DNA from: Prorocentrum cordatum
Taxonomy: Eukaryota; Sar; Dinophyceae; Prorocentrales; Prorocentraceae
Reading direction: 5' to 3'
Length of the DNA stretch: 64,000 bases
Assembly: GCA_963575745.1 (NCBI GenBank)
Contig: CAUYUJ010016345.1
Location: 106,001-170,000, forward strand
In this document: one piece after another, positions 52,370 through 64,000 of the stretch
How the letters are laid out: each line of letters begins with the position of its first letter
Position numbering within the stretch: the first letter of the stretch is position 1
Program-made: the position numbers and the translations under genes
Notes under the pieces: generated by a model
What the model was told of the DNA's origin: nothing
Database searches by the model: none
The model's input: the letters and a program-made list of their open reading frames with translations, nothing else

Positions 52370-54277
52370 ACACCGACGACGACAATGACGACGTCGACGA
52401 CGACGACGACGACGCCGACGCCGACGACGACGACGATGACGACGCCGACGACGACGGCGACGACGACGCCGACGACGATGACGACGCCGACGACGACGAC
52501 GGCGACGACGACGCCGACGACGATGACGACGACGACGACGACGACGGCGGCGACACCGACGACGATGACGACGCCGACGACGACGACGACGCCGACGACG
52601 ACGACGACGACGATGACGACGCCGACGACGACGACGGCGACGACGACGCCGACGACGAGGACGACGACGACGACGACGACGCGGACGACGATGACGCCGA
52701 CGGCGACGACGACGACGACGCCGACGTCGACGACGAGGACGACGACGACGTCACTAACGAAGACGACGACGACGACGACGACGACGAGTGAGGAGGGAGG
52801 CGACGGCGACAACGACAACGACGAGGGAGGAGGGAGGATGGCGACGACGCGAACGACGAAGAAGGAGGGAGGACGGCGACGCCGACGACGACAACGACGA
52901 GAGAGGAGGGAAGACGACGACGACGACGACGACGACGACGGCGACGAAATAGGATGGACGACGACGAGACGCCGACGACGGACGACGACGACGACGAGGG
53001 AGGAGGAGGAAGGACGACGACCACGGCGACAACGACGACGGAAACAACCACGACGCCAAAGAGGACGACGACGACGACGACGAACACGAGGAAAGACAGA
53101 GGACGACGTAGGCGACGACGACGACGACGACGACAACGACGCGGGAGGAGGGAGGACGGCGACGACGACGACGACCACGCAAGAGCGCGCGCGCGCGCAC
53201 GCTTTTGTTGAAAATCCGTGTTGCGAAACCTTGGGTTTTTGTAGGTTTTTTGGGCGCACGATTTTGAAATCCTTCCGAAACCGATGGGTTTTGAAAGGTT
53301 TTCGGCATACGCGCGCGACGACGTGCGCGTCTGCACTTCGTCCTATTTTTTGCATGGGATTGTCGCGACGGCACACGCGCAAGGGCATTCGACAGATTTC
53401 GACAGGACCGCACGCAAAGCCCGTTTGGTAGCATTTTGTGAAAATCTTGAAAACCTATGGTTTTCTTAAGATTTCGCAAGAGCGTTCGCGGAAGTTTTTT
53501 TAGCTGTCTGTGTTGCGAATCTTTATATTTTTGTATGTATTTTGGGAACTCGATTGCGAAATTTTTCCCGCACCGAAGGTTTTTGAAGGATTTCGGCATG
53601 CGCGCGCGACGACGCGCGCGTGTGCACTTCGTCCTATTTGTTTGCCAGGGATTCGTGAAAAAAGTGCTATGTCAGAACAAAAAATGTCACCGCGTAGTGT
53701 TTTTTTTTACCAGTGAACCTCAGGGGGGGTACCGGTTTGGCTGGGATGACATGATTTCATATTTAGGATGGACGAGTGTGCAGAATTTATATGAAATTAT
53801 ATTATCCCAGGGGGAAGCGTTAAGTCCGGGGGGGGGAGTCTATTCTCTTCTTAGAGAGGAGAATTAATTTCTGTTTGCAGTGAGTTGTCCACTCCACTGC
53901 TCGCGCAAACATCCCACCCACCCACCCGCAACTTGGTTTGCAAAATCTCTTAAGACCGTGACGGTGGGTACCAAATGGCACTTGGCAGCGACAGCGACGC
54001 CGACGACGACAGCGACAACGAGGACGACGACGCCGACAACGAGTCCGACGACACCGACGACGTCTCCAACGACTTCGACGACGCCGACAACGACGACGAC
54101 ACCGACGACGACGACGCCGACGCCGACGACGACGACGACGATGACAACGACGACGGAGATGACGACGCCGACGACGACAACGACGACACCGACGACCACG
54201 ACGACGACGTCAACGACGCCGACGACGACGACGACAACGACCACACCGACGACCACGACGACGACGTCGACGACGAG

Positions 54278-54309
<32 letters not shown>

Positions 54310-55328
54310 CGGCGACGAAGACGACGACGACGTCGCCAACGGAGACGACGACGAGGGAGGAGGGAGGACGACGACGGCGACAACGACGACAACGACGAGG
54401 GAGGAGGGAGGACGGCGACGACGCGAACGACGAAGAAGGAGGAAGGACGGCGACGCCGACGACGACAACGACGAGGGAGGAGGGAACGACGACGACGACA
54501 ACGACGACGACGACGACGACGGCGACGAAATAGAAGGGACGACGACGAGACGCCGACGACGGACGACGACGACGACGAGGGAGGAGGAGGAAGGACGACC
54601 ACGGCGACAACGACGACGAAAACGACCACGACGCCAAAGAGGACGACGACGACGAACACGAGGAAAGACAGAGGACGACGTAGGCGACGACGACGACGAC
54701 GACGACGACGCGGGAGGAGGGAGGACGGCGACGACGACGACGACGACGACGCCGCAAAAGCGCGCGCTCGCACGCTTTTGTTGAAAATCCGTGTTGCGAA
54801 ACCTTTGGTTTTTTTCTTGTTTTTTGGACGCACGATTTTGAAATCCTTCCGAAACCGATGGGTTTTGAAGGTTTTCGGCATACGCGCGCGACGACGCGCG
54901 CGTCTGCACTTCGTCGAATTTGTTGCAGGAGATTCTCGCGACGGCACACGCGCAAGGGCGTTCGACAGATTTCGACATGCGCGCGCGCGACGCCCGTTTG
55001 GTAGCATGTTGTGAAAAATCTTGAAAAAAACCTATGGTTGTTTTAAGATTTCGCAAGAGCTCGCGCGTAAGCTTTTTTAGCAAATCAGTGTTGCGAAACC
55101 CTGTGTTTTTGCATGTGGTATGGAAACTCGATTGCGAAATCCTTCCGGCACCGAAGGTTTTTAAAGGATTTCGGCATGCGCGCGCGACGACGCGCGCGTG
55201 TGCACTTCGTCGCATTTGTTGCAAGGGATTCGTGAAAAAATTCTATGCTAGAACAAAACATGTCACCGCATAGTGTTTCTTACAAGGGAACCGCAGGGGG
55301 TGGATCCCGGTTTGGCTGGGATGGTACG

Positions 55329-55400
55329 ATTTCATATTTAGGATGGACGAGTGTGCAGAATATGTATATATATATATATATATATATGAAATCATATTAT
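55329..55400. repeat. hairpin arms around a (TA)n microsatellite (representative)
   Basis: GATTTCATATTTAGG ... (TA)n ... TATGAAATCAT: the outer ATTTCATA and TATGAAAT pair. The same arrangement occurs at 50228-50288, 51828-51885, 53752-53800, 56750-56828 and 58260-58415, with loop lengths from almost nothing to over 120 bp, while arms are kept. Confidence 0.65.
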
Positions 55401-56778
55401 CCCAGGGGGAGCCGATAAGTCCGGGGGGGGGAGGGGGGGAGAATCTATTAATTGTTTAGAGAATAAACCTGGTGCAATCTACGTGGGGCAATACATGCGG
55501 CGCAATCTAGATAGTGGAAACATGATGTGCGATTTATGTGGAAGTGCAATGTTTGCGGCGCGATCTATGTTGTGCAGTCCATTCTGCTGAACTTGAAGTC
55601 GTCATCTCCACTGCTCGCGCAAACATCCCACCCACCCACCCGCAACTTGGTTTGCAAAACCTGTTAAGAACGACTACGACGACACCGACGACAACGTTTA
55701 GGACGACACCGACGACGTCTCCGACGACTTCGACGACGACAACAAGGCCAACGCCGACGACGACGAAGACGACGACGGCGACGCCAACGAAGGCGACGAC
55801 GAGGGAGGAGGAAGGACGACGACGGCGACAACGACGACAACGACGACAACGACGAGGGAGGAGGGAGGACGGCGACGACGCGAACGACGACGAAGGAGGA
55901 AGGACGGCGACGCCGACGACGACAACGACGAGGGAGGAGGGAAGACGACGACGACACGACGACGACGACGACGGCGACGAAATAGGAGGGACGACGACGA
56001 GACGCCGACGACGGACGACGACGACGACGAGGGGGAGGGGAGGAAGGACAACCACGGCGACAACGACGACGGAAACGACCACGACGCCAAAGAGGACGAC
56101 GACGACGAACACGAGAAAAGACAGAGGACGACGTAGGCGACGACGACGACGACGCGGGAGGAGGGAGGACGGCGACGACGACGTCGACGACGACGACGCA
56201 AGAGCGCGCGCGCACGCTTTTGTTGAAAATCCGTGTTGCGAAACCTTGGGTTTTTTTCTTGTTTTTTGGACGCACGATTTTGAAATCCTTCCGAAACCGA
56301 TGGGTTTTGAAGGTTTTCGGCATACGCGCGCGACGACGCGCGCGTCTGCACTTCGCCCTTTTTTTTTGCAGGAGATTCTCGCGACGGCACACGCGCAAGG
56401 GCGTTCGACAGATTTCGACATGCGCGCGCGCGACGCCCGTTTGGTAGCATGTTGTGAAAAATCTTGAAAAACCTATGGTTTTCTTAAGATTTCGCAAGAG
56501 CTCGCGCGGAAGCTTTTTTTGCAAATCAGTGTTGCGAAACCCTGTGTTTTTGTATGTTTTTTGGGGAAACTCGATTGCGAAATCTTTCCCGCACCGTAGG
56601 TTTTTGAAGGATTCCGGCATGCGCGCGCGACGACGCGCGCGTGTGCACTTCGTCCCGTTTCTTACAAGGGATTCGCGAAAAAGTGCTATGTTAGAGCAAA
56701 AATGTCACCGCATAGTGGGGGGGGAACCCGGTTTGGCTGGGATGATTTGTTTTCACATTTAGGACGGACGAATGTGCA

Positions 56779-56825
<47 letters not shown>

Positions 56826-58340
56826 CATGCTATCCCAAGGAGAAGCGATCAGTCCGGGGGGGGTAGAGTCTATTCTCTTTTTAGAAAGGAGAATTAATTG
56901 TTGTTCGCAGTGAGTTGTCCACTCCACTGCTCGCGCAAACATCCCACCCACCCACCCGCAACTTGGTTTGCAAAACCTCTTAAGACCGTGACGGTGGGTA
57001 CCACATGGCACTTGGCAACAACAGCGACGCCGACGACGACAGCGACAACGACGATGACGACGCCGCCGACAACGACTACGACGACACCGACGACGTCTCC
57101 AACGACTTCGACGACGCCGACAACGACGACGACGACGACGACACCGACGACGACGACGACACCGACGCCGACGACGACGACGATGACAACGACGACGACG
57201 ATGACGACGCCGACGACGACGATAACGACGACACCGACGACGACGACGACGTCAACGACGCCGACGACGACGACGACGACGACGACGGCGGCGACGACGA
57301 CGACGCCGACGTCGACGACGACGAAGACGACAACGACGCCGACGCCGACGACGACGACGAAGACGACGACGACGTCGCCAACGAAGGCGACGACGAGGGA
57401 AGAGGAAGGACGACGACGGCGACAACGACGACAACGACGACAACGACGAGGGAGGAGGGAGGACGGCGACGACGCGAACGACGAAGAAGGAGGAAGGACG
57501 GCGACGCCGACGACGACAACGACGACGACGATGGCGACGAAATAGGAGGGACGACGACGAGACGCCGACGACGGACGACGACGACGACGAGGGAGGAGGA
57601 GGAAGGACGACCACGGCGACAACGACGACGGAAACGACCACGACGCCAAAGAGGACGACGACGACGAACACGAGGAAAGACAGAGGACGACGTAGGCGAC
57701 GACGACGACGACAACGACGCGGGAGGAGGGAGGACGGCGACGACGACGACGACGACGACACAAGAGCGCGCGCGCTCGCTTTTGTTGAAAACCCGTGTTG
57801 CGAAACCTTGTGTTTTCGTATGTTTTTTTTTCGGACACATGATTTCGAAATTTTTCCGAAACCGATGGGTTTTGAAGGTTTTCGGCATACGCGCGCGTGA
57901 GCGCGCGCGAAGCCCGTTTGGTAGCATGTTGTGAAAAAATCTTGAGACACAAAAAAAGGATAGGGTTTTCTTCTTGAGATTTCGCAAGAGCTGTCGCGGA
58001 AGCGTTTTTTAGCAACTCTGTGTTGCGAAACCTTGTGTTTTTGTATGTTTTTTGGAAACTCGATTGCGAAATCCTTCCCGCACCGAAGGTTTTTGAAGGA
58101 TTTCGGCATGCGCGCGCGACGACGCGCGCGTATGCACTTCGTTTCATGTTTGCAAGGGATTCGCGAAAAAATGTTACGTTAGAGCAAAATGTCACCGCAT
58201 AGTGTGTGTGTTTTTTTACAAGGGAACCTCAGGGGGGAACCGGTTTGGCTGGGATGGTACGATTTCATATTTAGGATGGACGCGTGTGCACAACACACAT
58301 ATATATATATATACATACATACAAACATATACATATACAG

Positions 58341-58377
<37 letters not shown>

Positions 58378-60759
58378 CATACAAACGTACATACATACAT
58401 ACATATATGAAATCATGCTATCCCAGGGGGAGCCGATAAGTCTGGGGGGGTCAGAGTCTATTCTCTTCTTAGAAAGGAGAATTTACTTGCAGCGATATAT
58501 GCTGCGCAGTCTACGCGGTGCTACTGATGTCACGCAAGCGACGCGGCGCAATTCACCCCGCCGGATTTGAAGTTGACAATTCCACTGTTCACGCAAGCAT
58601 CCCACCCACGCACCCGCACCTTGGTTTTGCCATGCCCATGCGGCGGCGATTGCGACGACGCTTCGGCGCTGGCTGGCGCATCGCTGCGGCCGCACCTGCG
58701 CGAGCAGGCTCGCGCGCAGAGCGGCCAGCTAGTCTGGCGCGACCGACGCGGCCGCGGCGGCGCTGACCGCTGGGCACTTCAAAGCGCGCCCCGCAGGCCG
58801 CGCTGACGCGCGGGCACTTCCGCGCGTGTCGGCGACTCGCGCGGGCGCGGTATCACGGCGACGCCGACGAGGGCAGACGCGACGATGACAGTAGCCACGC
58901 TGGCGACGACGATGACGATGACGACGGCGAGGCCAATCGCGGCGCCGATGCCGATCACGCCGTTGACGATGATGGCGCCCACGCGTCGGTGAAGGTTCTA
59001 TGAGAATTTCGACATGCGCGCGCGGCCGACGGGCGCGAGTGGCCCGCGCGGCACGTTTTGACACGGGGCGCGCCCCCCACCCACCCCACCCCAGCGCGCG
59101 CGCAGGGGCGTTCAAATGATTTCGACTTGCGCGCGCGAGAGGCCCGTTTGGTCGAATTTGGTGAAAATGTCGGGAGACCGATGCTTTTCATCAGCATTCG
59201 CAACAGCGCGCGCGCAGTCTTTTGTTTTGAAAAACCATGTTGGGAAATCGCGCGTTTTACATGTGTTCGGGGCAGCCGGTTTTGACACGGATTGCACCAT
59301 GCGTTTTTGATTGGTTCTTGCGCGCGCGGCAACGCGCGCGCGCTGATTTTGTCACATGTGTGGCGAGGGGTTCTTGCGCATGAACCACTGTGGACAAACT
59401 AGCGCGCGCCTCGCATCATTTGACGAGCATGAGGGGGGTAGAGCCGTGCATGGCTGGGATGGCACTCGCTCAGATCTAGGTTGAACCATCGGGGAGAATC
59501 GCATGTAATCTGCACGTCCCCCGGGTGAATGGGTAACCCCTGCCTCTGAGAACCTACGCGGCGCAACTTACCCTGCCGAGCTTGAAATTGTCAAGTCCGC
59601 TACTCGCGCAATCGCCCCACCCACCCACCCGCAACTTGGTTTGCAAAACCCATGCGCCGGCGATTGCGATGACTGCCTGGAGCTGGTTGGCGCATAGCTG
59701 CGGCCGCGCTTGCGCGCGCAAGCTCGCGCGCATAGCGGCCAGCTAGTCTGGCGCGACCGACGCGGCCGCGGCGGTGCTGACCGCTGGGCGCTCCCCGGCG
59801 CGTCCCGCAGGCCGCGATGACGCGCGGGCACTTCAGTGCGAGTCGGTGACTCGCGCGGGCGCGGTACCATGGCGACGTCGACAACCACGGTGATGACGAT
59901 GAAGGTGTCCACGCGTCGGAGATAAAGGTTCTAAGAGAATTTCGACGCGCGCGCGCAGCCAACGGGCGCGAGTGGCCGCATGATGCACGCGGATCGCGCC
60001 CCCCCAACACCGCCACCACCACGCGCGCAAGGGCGTTCGAATGATTTGGGCATGCGCCCGGGAGAAGCCCGCTTGGTCGCATTTGAGTAAAAAAGTCGCA
60101 AGAGCGCGCGCGCAAACCGATTTGAAAACCCATGTTGTAAAACCACGCGTTCTAGTATGTTTGGGGACAGTCGATTTTGAAACTCTCTTGAATCTTAAAG
60201 GATGTCGGCATGCGCGCGCAAAGACGCGCGCGTGTGCGTTTCGTTTCCGATGTTGCAAAAGAGTCCTGCCAACTGTTGTTTTTTCGTTAAACGGGAGCGC
60301 GCGCATAGAATTACTTGACGAGGGTGGTGGGGGCTAACCCGGCCGAGCTGGACGGTAAAAACTTATTTTAAAATGAACGATGGGGCAAAATAGTATGTAA
60401 TGTGCACATATGTTGGGTGGATCGATAAGTATGAGGGGATGGTAGTAGATTCGAGTTATTTCTTATACAGGATAATCCATGTGGCACAATCTGTGTGGTG
60501 CAAGTATGCGAGGCTGCAAAAGGGCGGCGACGAGGCGGCGACGGCGACAACACAGCCGCCAGACCGACGCAAGGGCCCAGACGACGGGCGGCGACGAGGT
60601 TGCGACGGGGCGGCGACGGCAACAACATTGCCGCCAGACCGACGCACAGGCCCAAACGACTGACAGCGACGAGGCAGCGACGGCGACAGTATAGCCGCCA
60701 GACCAACCCGCAGGCCCAGACGACGGGCGGCGACGAGGCGAAGACAGGGCGGCGCGGGC

Positions 60760-60930
60760 CACCTCCTCCTCCTCCTCCTCCTCCTCCTCCTCCTCCTCCT
60801 CTTCCTCCTGCTCCTCCTCTTCCTCCTCCTCCTCCTCCTCCTCCTCCTCCTCCTCTCCTTCTCCTCCTCCTCTCCTTCTCCTCCGAATCCTCATCCTCAT
60901 CCTCATCCTCATCCTTCCTCCTTCCCAGCT
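60760..60930. repeat. (CTC)n microsatellite
   Basis: CTCCTCCTC with CTT variants, ending in CATCCTCATCCTC. Confidence 0.9.
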
Positions 60931-61089
60931 TATTGGCCGCGCTGGGCCAATGCTTTTGAGTGCTGTGGAGCCCCTGGCCCACCCTGACAATCCCAGCGCA
61001 AGGCACACAGGCGCACTCAAGCAGCCTTGCGCCGCCGACGGCACGCACACAGAAGCAACGAGTGCGAAGTGCCACAGCAGCATGGAACA
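60931..61089. other. short unassigned spacer
   Basis: Unique sequence without recognisable gene, between two microsatellites. Confidence 0.4.
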
Positions 61090-63108
61090 TGTGTGTGTGT
61101 TGTTTGTGTGATGTGTGTGGTGTGTGTTCTGTGTTCTGTGTCCTGTGCTCTGTGCTCTGTGCTCCGTGCTGTGTGTTGTGTGTTGTATGTGTTGTGTTTT
61201 TTGTGTGTTGTGTGTTGTGCGTGCTGTGTGTTGTGTGTGTGTTATGTATTATGTGTTATGTGTCATGTGCTATGTGCTGTGTGTTGTGTGTGCTGTGTGT
61301 GTGGTGTGCTGTGTGTGCTGTGTGGTGTGTGCTGTGTGCAATGTGCTGTGTGCTGTGTTGAGTGTGCTGTGTGGTACGTGTTGCGTTTTGTGTGATGGGT
61401 GTTGGGTGTTGTGGGTTGTCTGTTGTGCGTTGTGTGCTGTGTGTTGTGTGCTGTGTGCTGCGTGTTGTGTGCTGTTTGTTGTGTGCTGTGTGTTGTGCAT
61501 GTGTGTTGTGTGGTGTGTGCTGTGTGCTGTGTGCTATGTGCTGTGTGTGATGTGTGCTCTGTGTGTTGTGTGCTGTGTGTGCTGTGCGTGCTGTGTGTAC
61601 TGTGTGCTGTGTGTGTTGTGTGCTCTGTGTGCTGTGTGTGCTCTGTGTGCTCTGTGTGCTGTGGTTGCTGTGTGTGCTGTGTGTGTGGTGAGCTGTGTGT
61701 GCTGTGTGGTGTGTGCTGTGTTGTGTGTGCTGTGTGGTGTGTGCTGTGTCGTGTGTGCTGTGTCCTGGGTGCCGCGTCCTGTGTGCTGTGTCTTGTGTTC
61801 TGTGTCCTGTGTTCTCTGTCCTGTGTTCTGTGTCCTGTGGTCTGTGGCCTGTGTTCTGTGTCCTGTGTGCTGTGTCCTGTGTTCTGTGTCCTGTGTTCTG
61901 CGTCCTGTGTTCTGAGTCCTGTGTCCTGTGGCCCGTGTTCTGTGTCCTGTGGTGTGTGCCTTGTGTTATGTGTCCTGTGTTCTGTGTCCTGTGTTCTCTG
62001 TCTTGTGTTATGTGTCTTGTGTTATATGTCTTGTGCTATGTGTCTTGTGTTATGTGTCTTATGTTAAGTGGCTTGTGTTATGTGGCTTTGGTTATGTGTC
62101 TTTGATATGTGTCTGGTGTTTGTGTATTGCGTTATGTGCCTTGTGTTATGTGGCTTGTGTTATGTGTCGTGTGTTTTGTGCCTTGGGTTATGTGCCTTAT
62201 GCTCTGTGTCGTGTGGTCTGTGTCTTGTGGTGTGTGTCTTGTTGTGTGTGCCTTGATTTGGGTGTCTTGCTGTGTGTGCGTCCTGTAGTGTGTGTGTGTG
62301 TGTGTCGTGTTGTGTGTGTGTGTCTTGTTGTGTGTCTTTTTGTGTGTGTGTGTGTGTCTGTGTGTGTGTCTGTGTGTGTGTCTGTGTGTGTCTGTGTGTG
62401 TCTTTGTGCGTGTCTGTGTGCGGGGTCTGTGTGCGGTGTCTGTGTGCGGTGTCTGTGTGCGGGGTGCCTGTGTTCGTTGTGTGTGCGCGTTGTGTGTGCG
62501 TTGTGTGTGTGCGTTGTGTGTGTGTGCGTTGTGTGTGCGTGGTGTGTGTGCGTGGTGTGTGTGTGTGCGTGGTGTGTGTGCGCGTTGTGTGTGCGTGTGT
62601 GTATATGTGCGCGTGTGTGTGTGTGTGTGTGCGCGTAAGTGTGCGTGTATGTCTGTGTGTGAGTGTGTGAGTGTGTGAGTGTGTGCGTGTGTGTGTGCGC
62701 GTGTGTGCGCGCGTGTGTGTGCGTGTGTGTGTGTGCGTGTGTGTGTGTGTGCGTAAGTGTGCGCGTGTGTGTGCGCGTGTGTGTGTGCGCGTGTGTGTGC
62801 GCGTGTGTGTGTGTGTGCGCGTGTGTGTGCGCGTGTGTGTTTGCGCGTGTGTGCGCGTGTGTGCGCCTGTGTGCGCGTGTGTGCGCGTGTGCTCGCGTGT
62901 GCGCGCGTGTGCGCCCTTGCGCGCGTGCGCGCGTGTGCGCATGTGTGCGCGTGTGTGTGTGTGTGCGCGTGTGTGTGCGCATGTGTGTGCGCATGTTCGC
63001 GTGTGCGCGTGTGCGCGTGTGCGGGTATGCGTGTGTGCGTGTGTGCGTGTGTGCGTGTGTGCGTGTGTGCGTGTGTGCGCGTGTGTGAGTGTGTGAGTGT
63101 GGGTGTGT
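61090..63108. repeat. 2 kb TG-rich array with four sub-patterns
   Basis: 61090-61760: TGTGCTGTGTGT steps. 61760-61960: TGTGTCCTGTGTTC, about 10-14 bp. 61960-62200: TGTGTTATGTGTCTTG. 62290-63100: near-pure alternating GTGTGCGCGTGTGTG. The plus strand is almost devoid of A in the last 800 bp. Cys/Val-repeat frames (plus) and His/Thr-repeat frames (minus) are artefacts. Confidence 0.9.
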
Positions 63109-63159
63109 GCGGGGTGCACTCTGTTGCACCCCGTCCAGGGGGATCCATGATCGGAGGGA

Positions 63160-63330
63160 CGAGGAGGAAAAGGAGGAGGAGGACGACGACGGCGACGGCG
63201 ACGGCTACGGCGACGGCGACTGCGACGGCGACGAGGACGACGACCACGACCACGACGACCACGACGACCACGACGACGACGACGACGACCGGAACGAGGA
63301 CGAGGACGAGGAGAGGGAGGCGAGGGACGC
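63160..63330. repeat. GAC/GAG triplet block
   Basis: GGAGGAGGACGACGACGG... and CACGACGACC steps over about 170 bp, similar in composition to the macrosatellite blocks but without their flanks. Confidence 0.85.
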
Positions 63331-64000
63331 CCCGTGCGGGTGACGACCACGGTCGAGTCTGAAACGCCTGTCCCTCTCTGCACGCAGTGCGGGGCCCCAG
63401 CTGTCAGCAAGGCGGCAAGGCGGTAAAGCTATTCGTGTTGCTGCCATCTCGTTGTGCTGTCATCTCGTGGTGTCCGATCGTGGCACTGTCCTCTCGTGGT
63501 GCTGTCCTCTCCGTTCCCTCCCTTCAAAATTGCATTGAAGAAGAAACAAAACCTTGAGCACCGTGCCATACGCTCTCCATCAGCGACCTAAAGGAAGCCG
63601 AGGAGAAAAAGCCTTCCACGATGCACGCGTCTGGCCTCGAGTCCGCCATGGCCCGCGGGGACGAGCGGAGGGGAGCAGGAACGAGGAGAAAGAGGAGGAG
63701 GAGGAGGAGGAGGAGGCAGCATATCCACCCGAGTGCCACAGCGCAAACGCCACCGCTGCTGGCCCTTCGCTGCTGGCGGCCCCGCGCACAAGGGCTGCAC
63801 GGCGCCTATCCGCACGCCGCTCGGGAGTGCGAGGAGGGGTAGGAGGGGAGAGGCATGTGGTGAAGACGGTATCCTGGCAGGCACAGCGAGATTCTAGTTT
63901 GATCAACCTCCCCCGGTGGCGAAGGCCGCTGGGGGGGGATGTTTGCGTCGCTGTCGACTCTGTAGCCAACTGCAGCAGCTGGAGGAGGAGCGGGAGAGGG
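63331..64000. other. no gene recognised
   Basis: Contains CATCTCGTGGTGCTGTC-type short repeats (63440-63510) and a GAG triplet patch (63680-63720). Frames on both strands between 63580 and 63970 are open but show no domain pattern. Confidence 0.4.

Larger units (their letters stand above)
47531..60745 (+). repeat. inverted macrosatellite, right arm, eight rightward units
   Basis: Units begin at about 47540, 50390, 52125, 53900, 55610, 56930, 58590 and 59600, at GCAAACATCCCACCCACCCA / CCCGCAACTTGG. Typical order: GGTGGGTACCAAATGGCACT, a (GAC)n-rich block of 0.4-0.9 kb, GCGCGCGCACGCTTTTGTTG, GCATACGCGCGCGACGACG, CGTTTGGTAGCATGTTGTG, CGAAATCCTTCCGGCACCGA, TGTCACCGCATAGTG, a G run, a TA microsatellite hairpin, and AGGAGAATTAATT. 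The last two units lack the GAC expansion and end with CGCCAGACCGACGC blocks that mirror 42055-42240. Confidence 0.8.

Noticed and set aside
50469-57934. Long acidic ORFs (for example starting MALGNDSDADDDSDND) repeated in the macrosatellite units
   Set aside because: GAC triplets contain no stop in any of the six frames, so 250-430 codon frames arise automatically. The conserved start is part of the unit sequence. No non-repeat domain follows.
61115-63271. Cys/Val-rich and His/Thr-rich proteins up to about 400 codons
   Set aside because: They are direct translations of TG/CA repeats in every frame.

Overview
This window looks like nuclear DNA of a dinoflagellate. The indicators are a GC-rich background, very dense satellites, minisatellites and microsatellites, a relict dinoflagellate spliced leader (positions 11455-11476, 20 of 22 bases matching) and debris of the copia-like and LINE-like retroelements typical of these genomes. 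The genus cannot be fixed from sequence alone. No tRNA, rRNA, CRISPR or bacterial-type operon was found. Only a few percent of the window looks like host coding sequence.

Layout. 1-1551: a degenerate LINE-like C-terminus with zinc fingers, then an intact 286-codon unknown ORF. 1552-10340: simple repeats, a dispersed ~125 bp repeat family embedded in CT tracts, an ~11 bp CCCAAGA-type array, and at 7004-8636 a discrete insertion whose body is a 90 bp minisatellite. 10340-13100: a pyrimidine tract, the spliced-leader relic and three short unknown ORFs, probably a recycled processed transcript. 13216-26093: a decayed ~12.9 kb copia-like LTR retrotransposon with protease, a dUTPase domain, two conserved accessory regions, integrase, reverse transcriptase and RNase H, all broken by stops and frameshifts. 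26290-31590: telomere-like heptamers, pieces of a long dispersed repeat, a helicase C-terminal exon on the minus strand abutting a 5 x 160 bp array, and a CTGCCCCA minisatellite. 31626-32441: an open ORF joining a copia RNase H end to a membrane segment and a SAP-like motif. 33090-41180: a 120 bp array, a 35-residue coding repeat, two small inverted-repeat element families and several microsatellites. 41187-41608: a LINE-like 3' end with an A28 tail. 42055-60745: an inverted macrosatellite, with four units pointing left and eight pointing right, centred near 47475. 61090-63108: 2 kb of TG-rich sequence. The last kilobase is unassigned.

The parts relate to one another mainly as nested mobile or amplifying DNA rather than as a pathway. 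The 90 bp minisatellite element occurs twice in opposite orientation, once in the CCCAAGA array and once inside a macrosatellite unit, with recognisable ends, target duplications and intact empty sites in sister units. The retroelement's dUTPase lies between protease and integrase, in its polyprotein. Product calls rest on motifs read by eye; no database search was possible.
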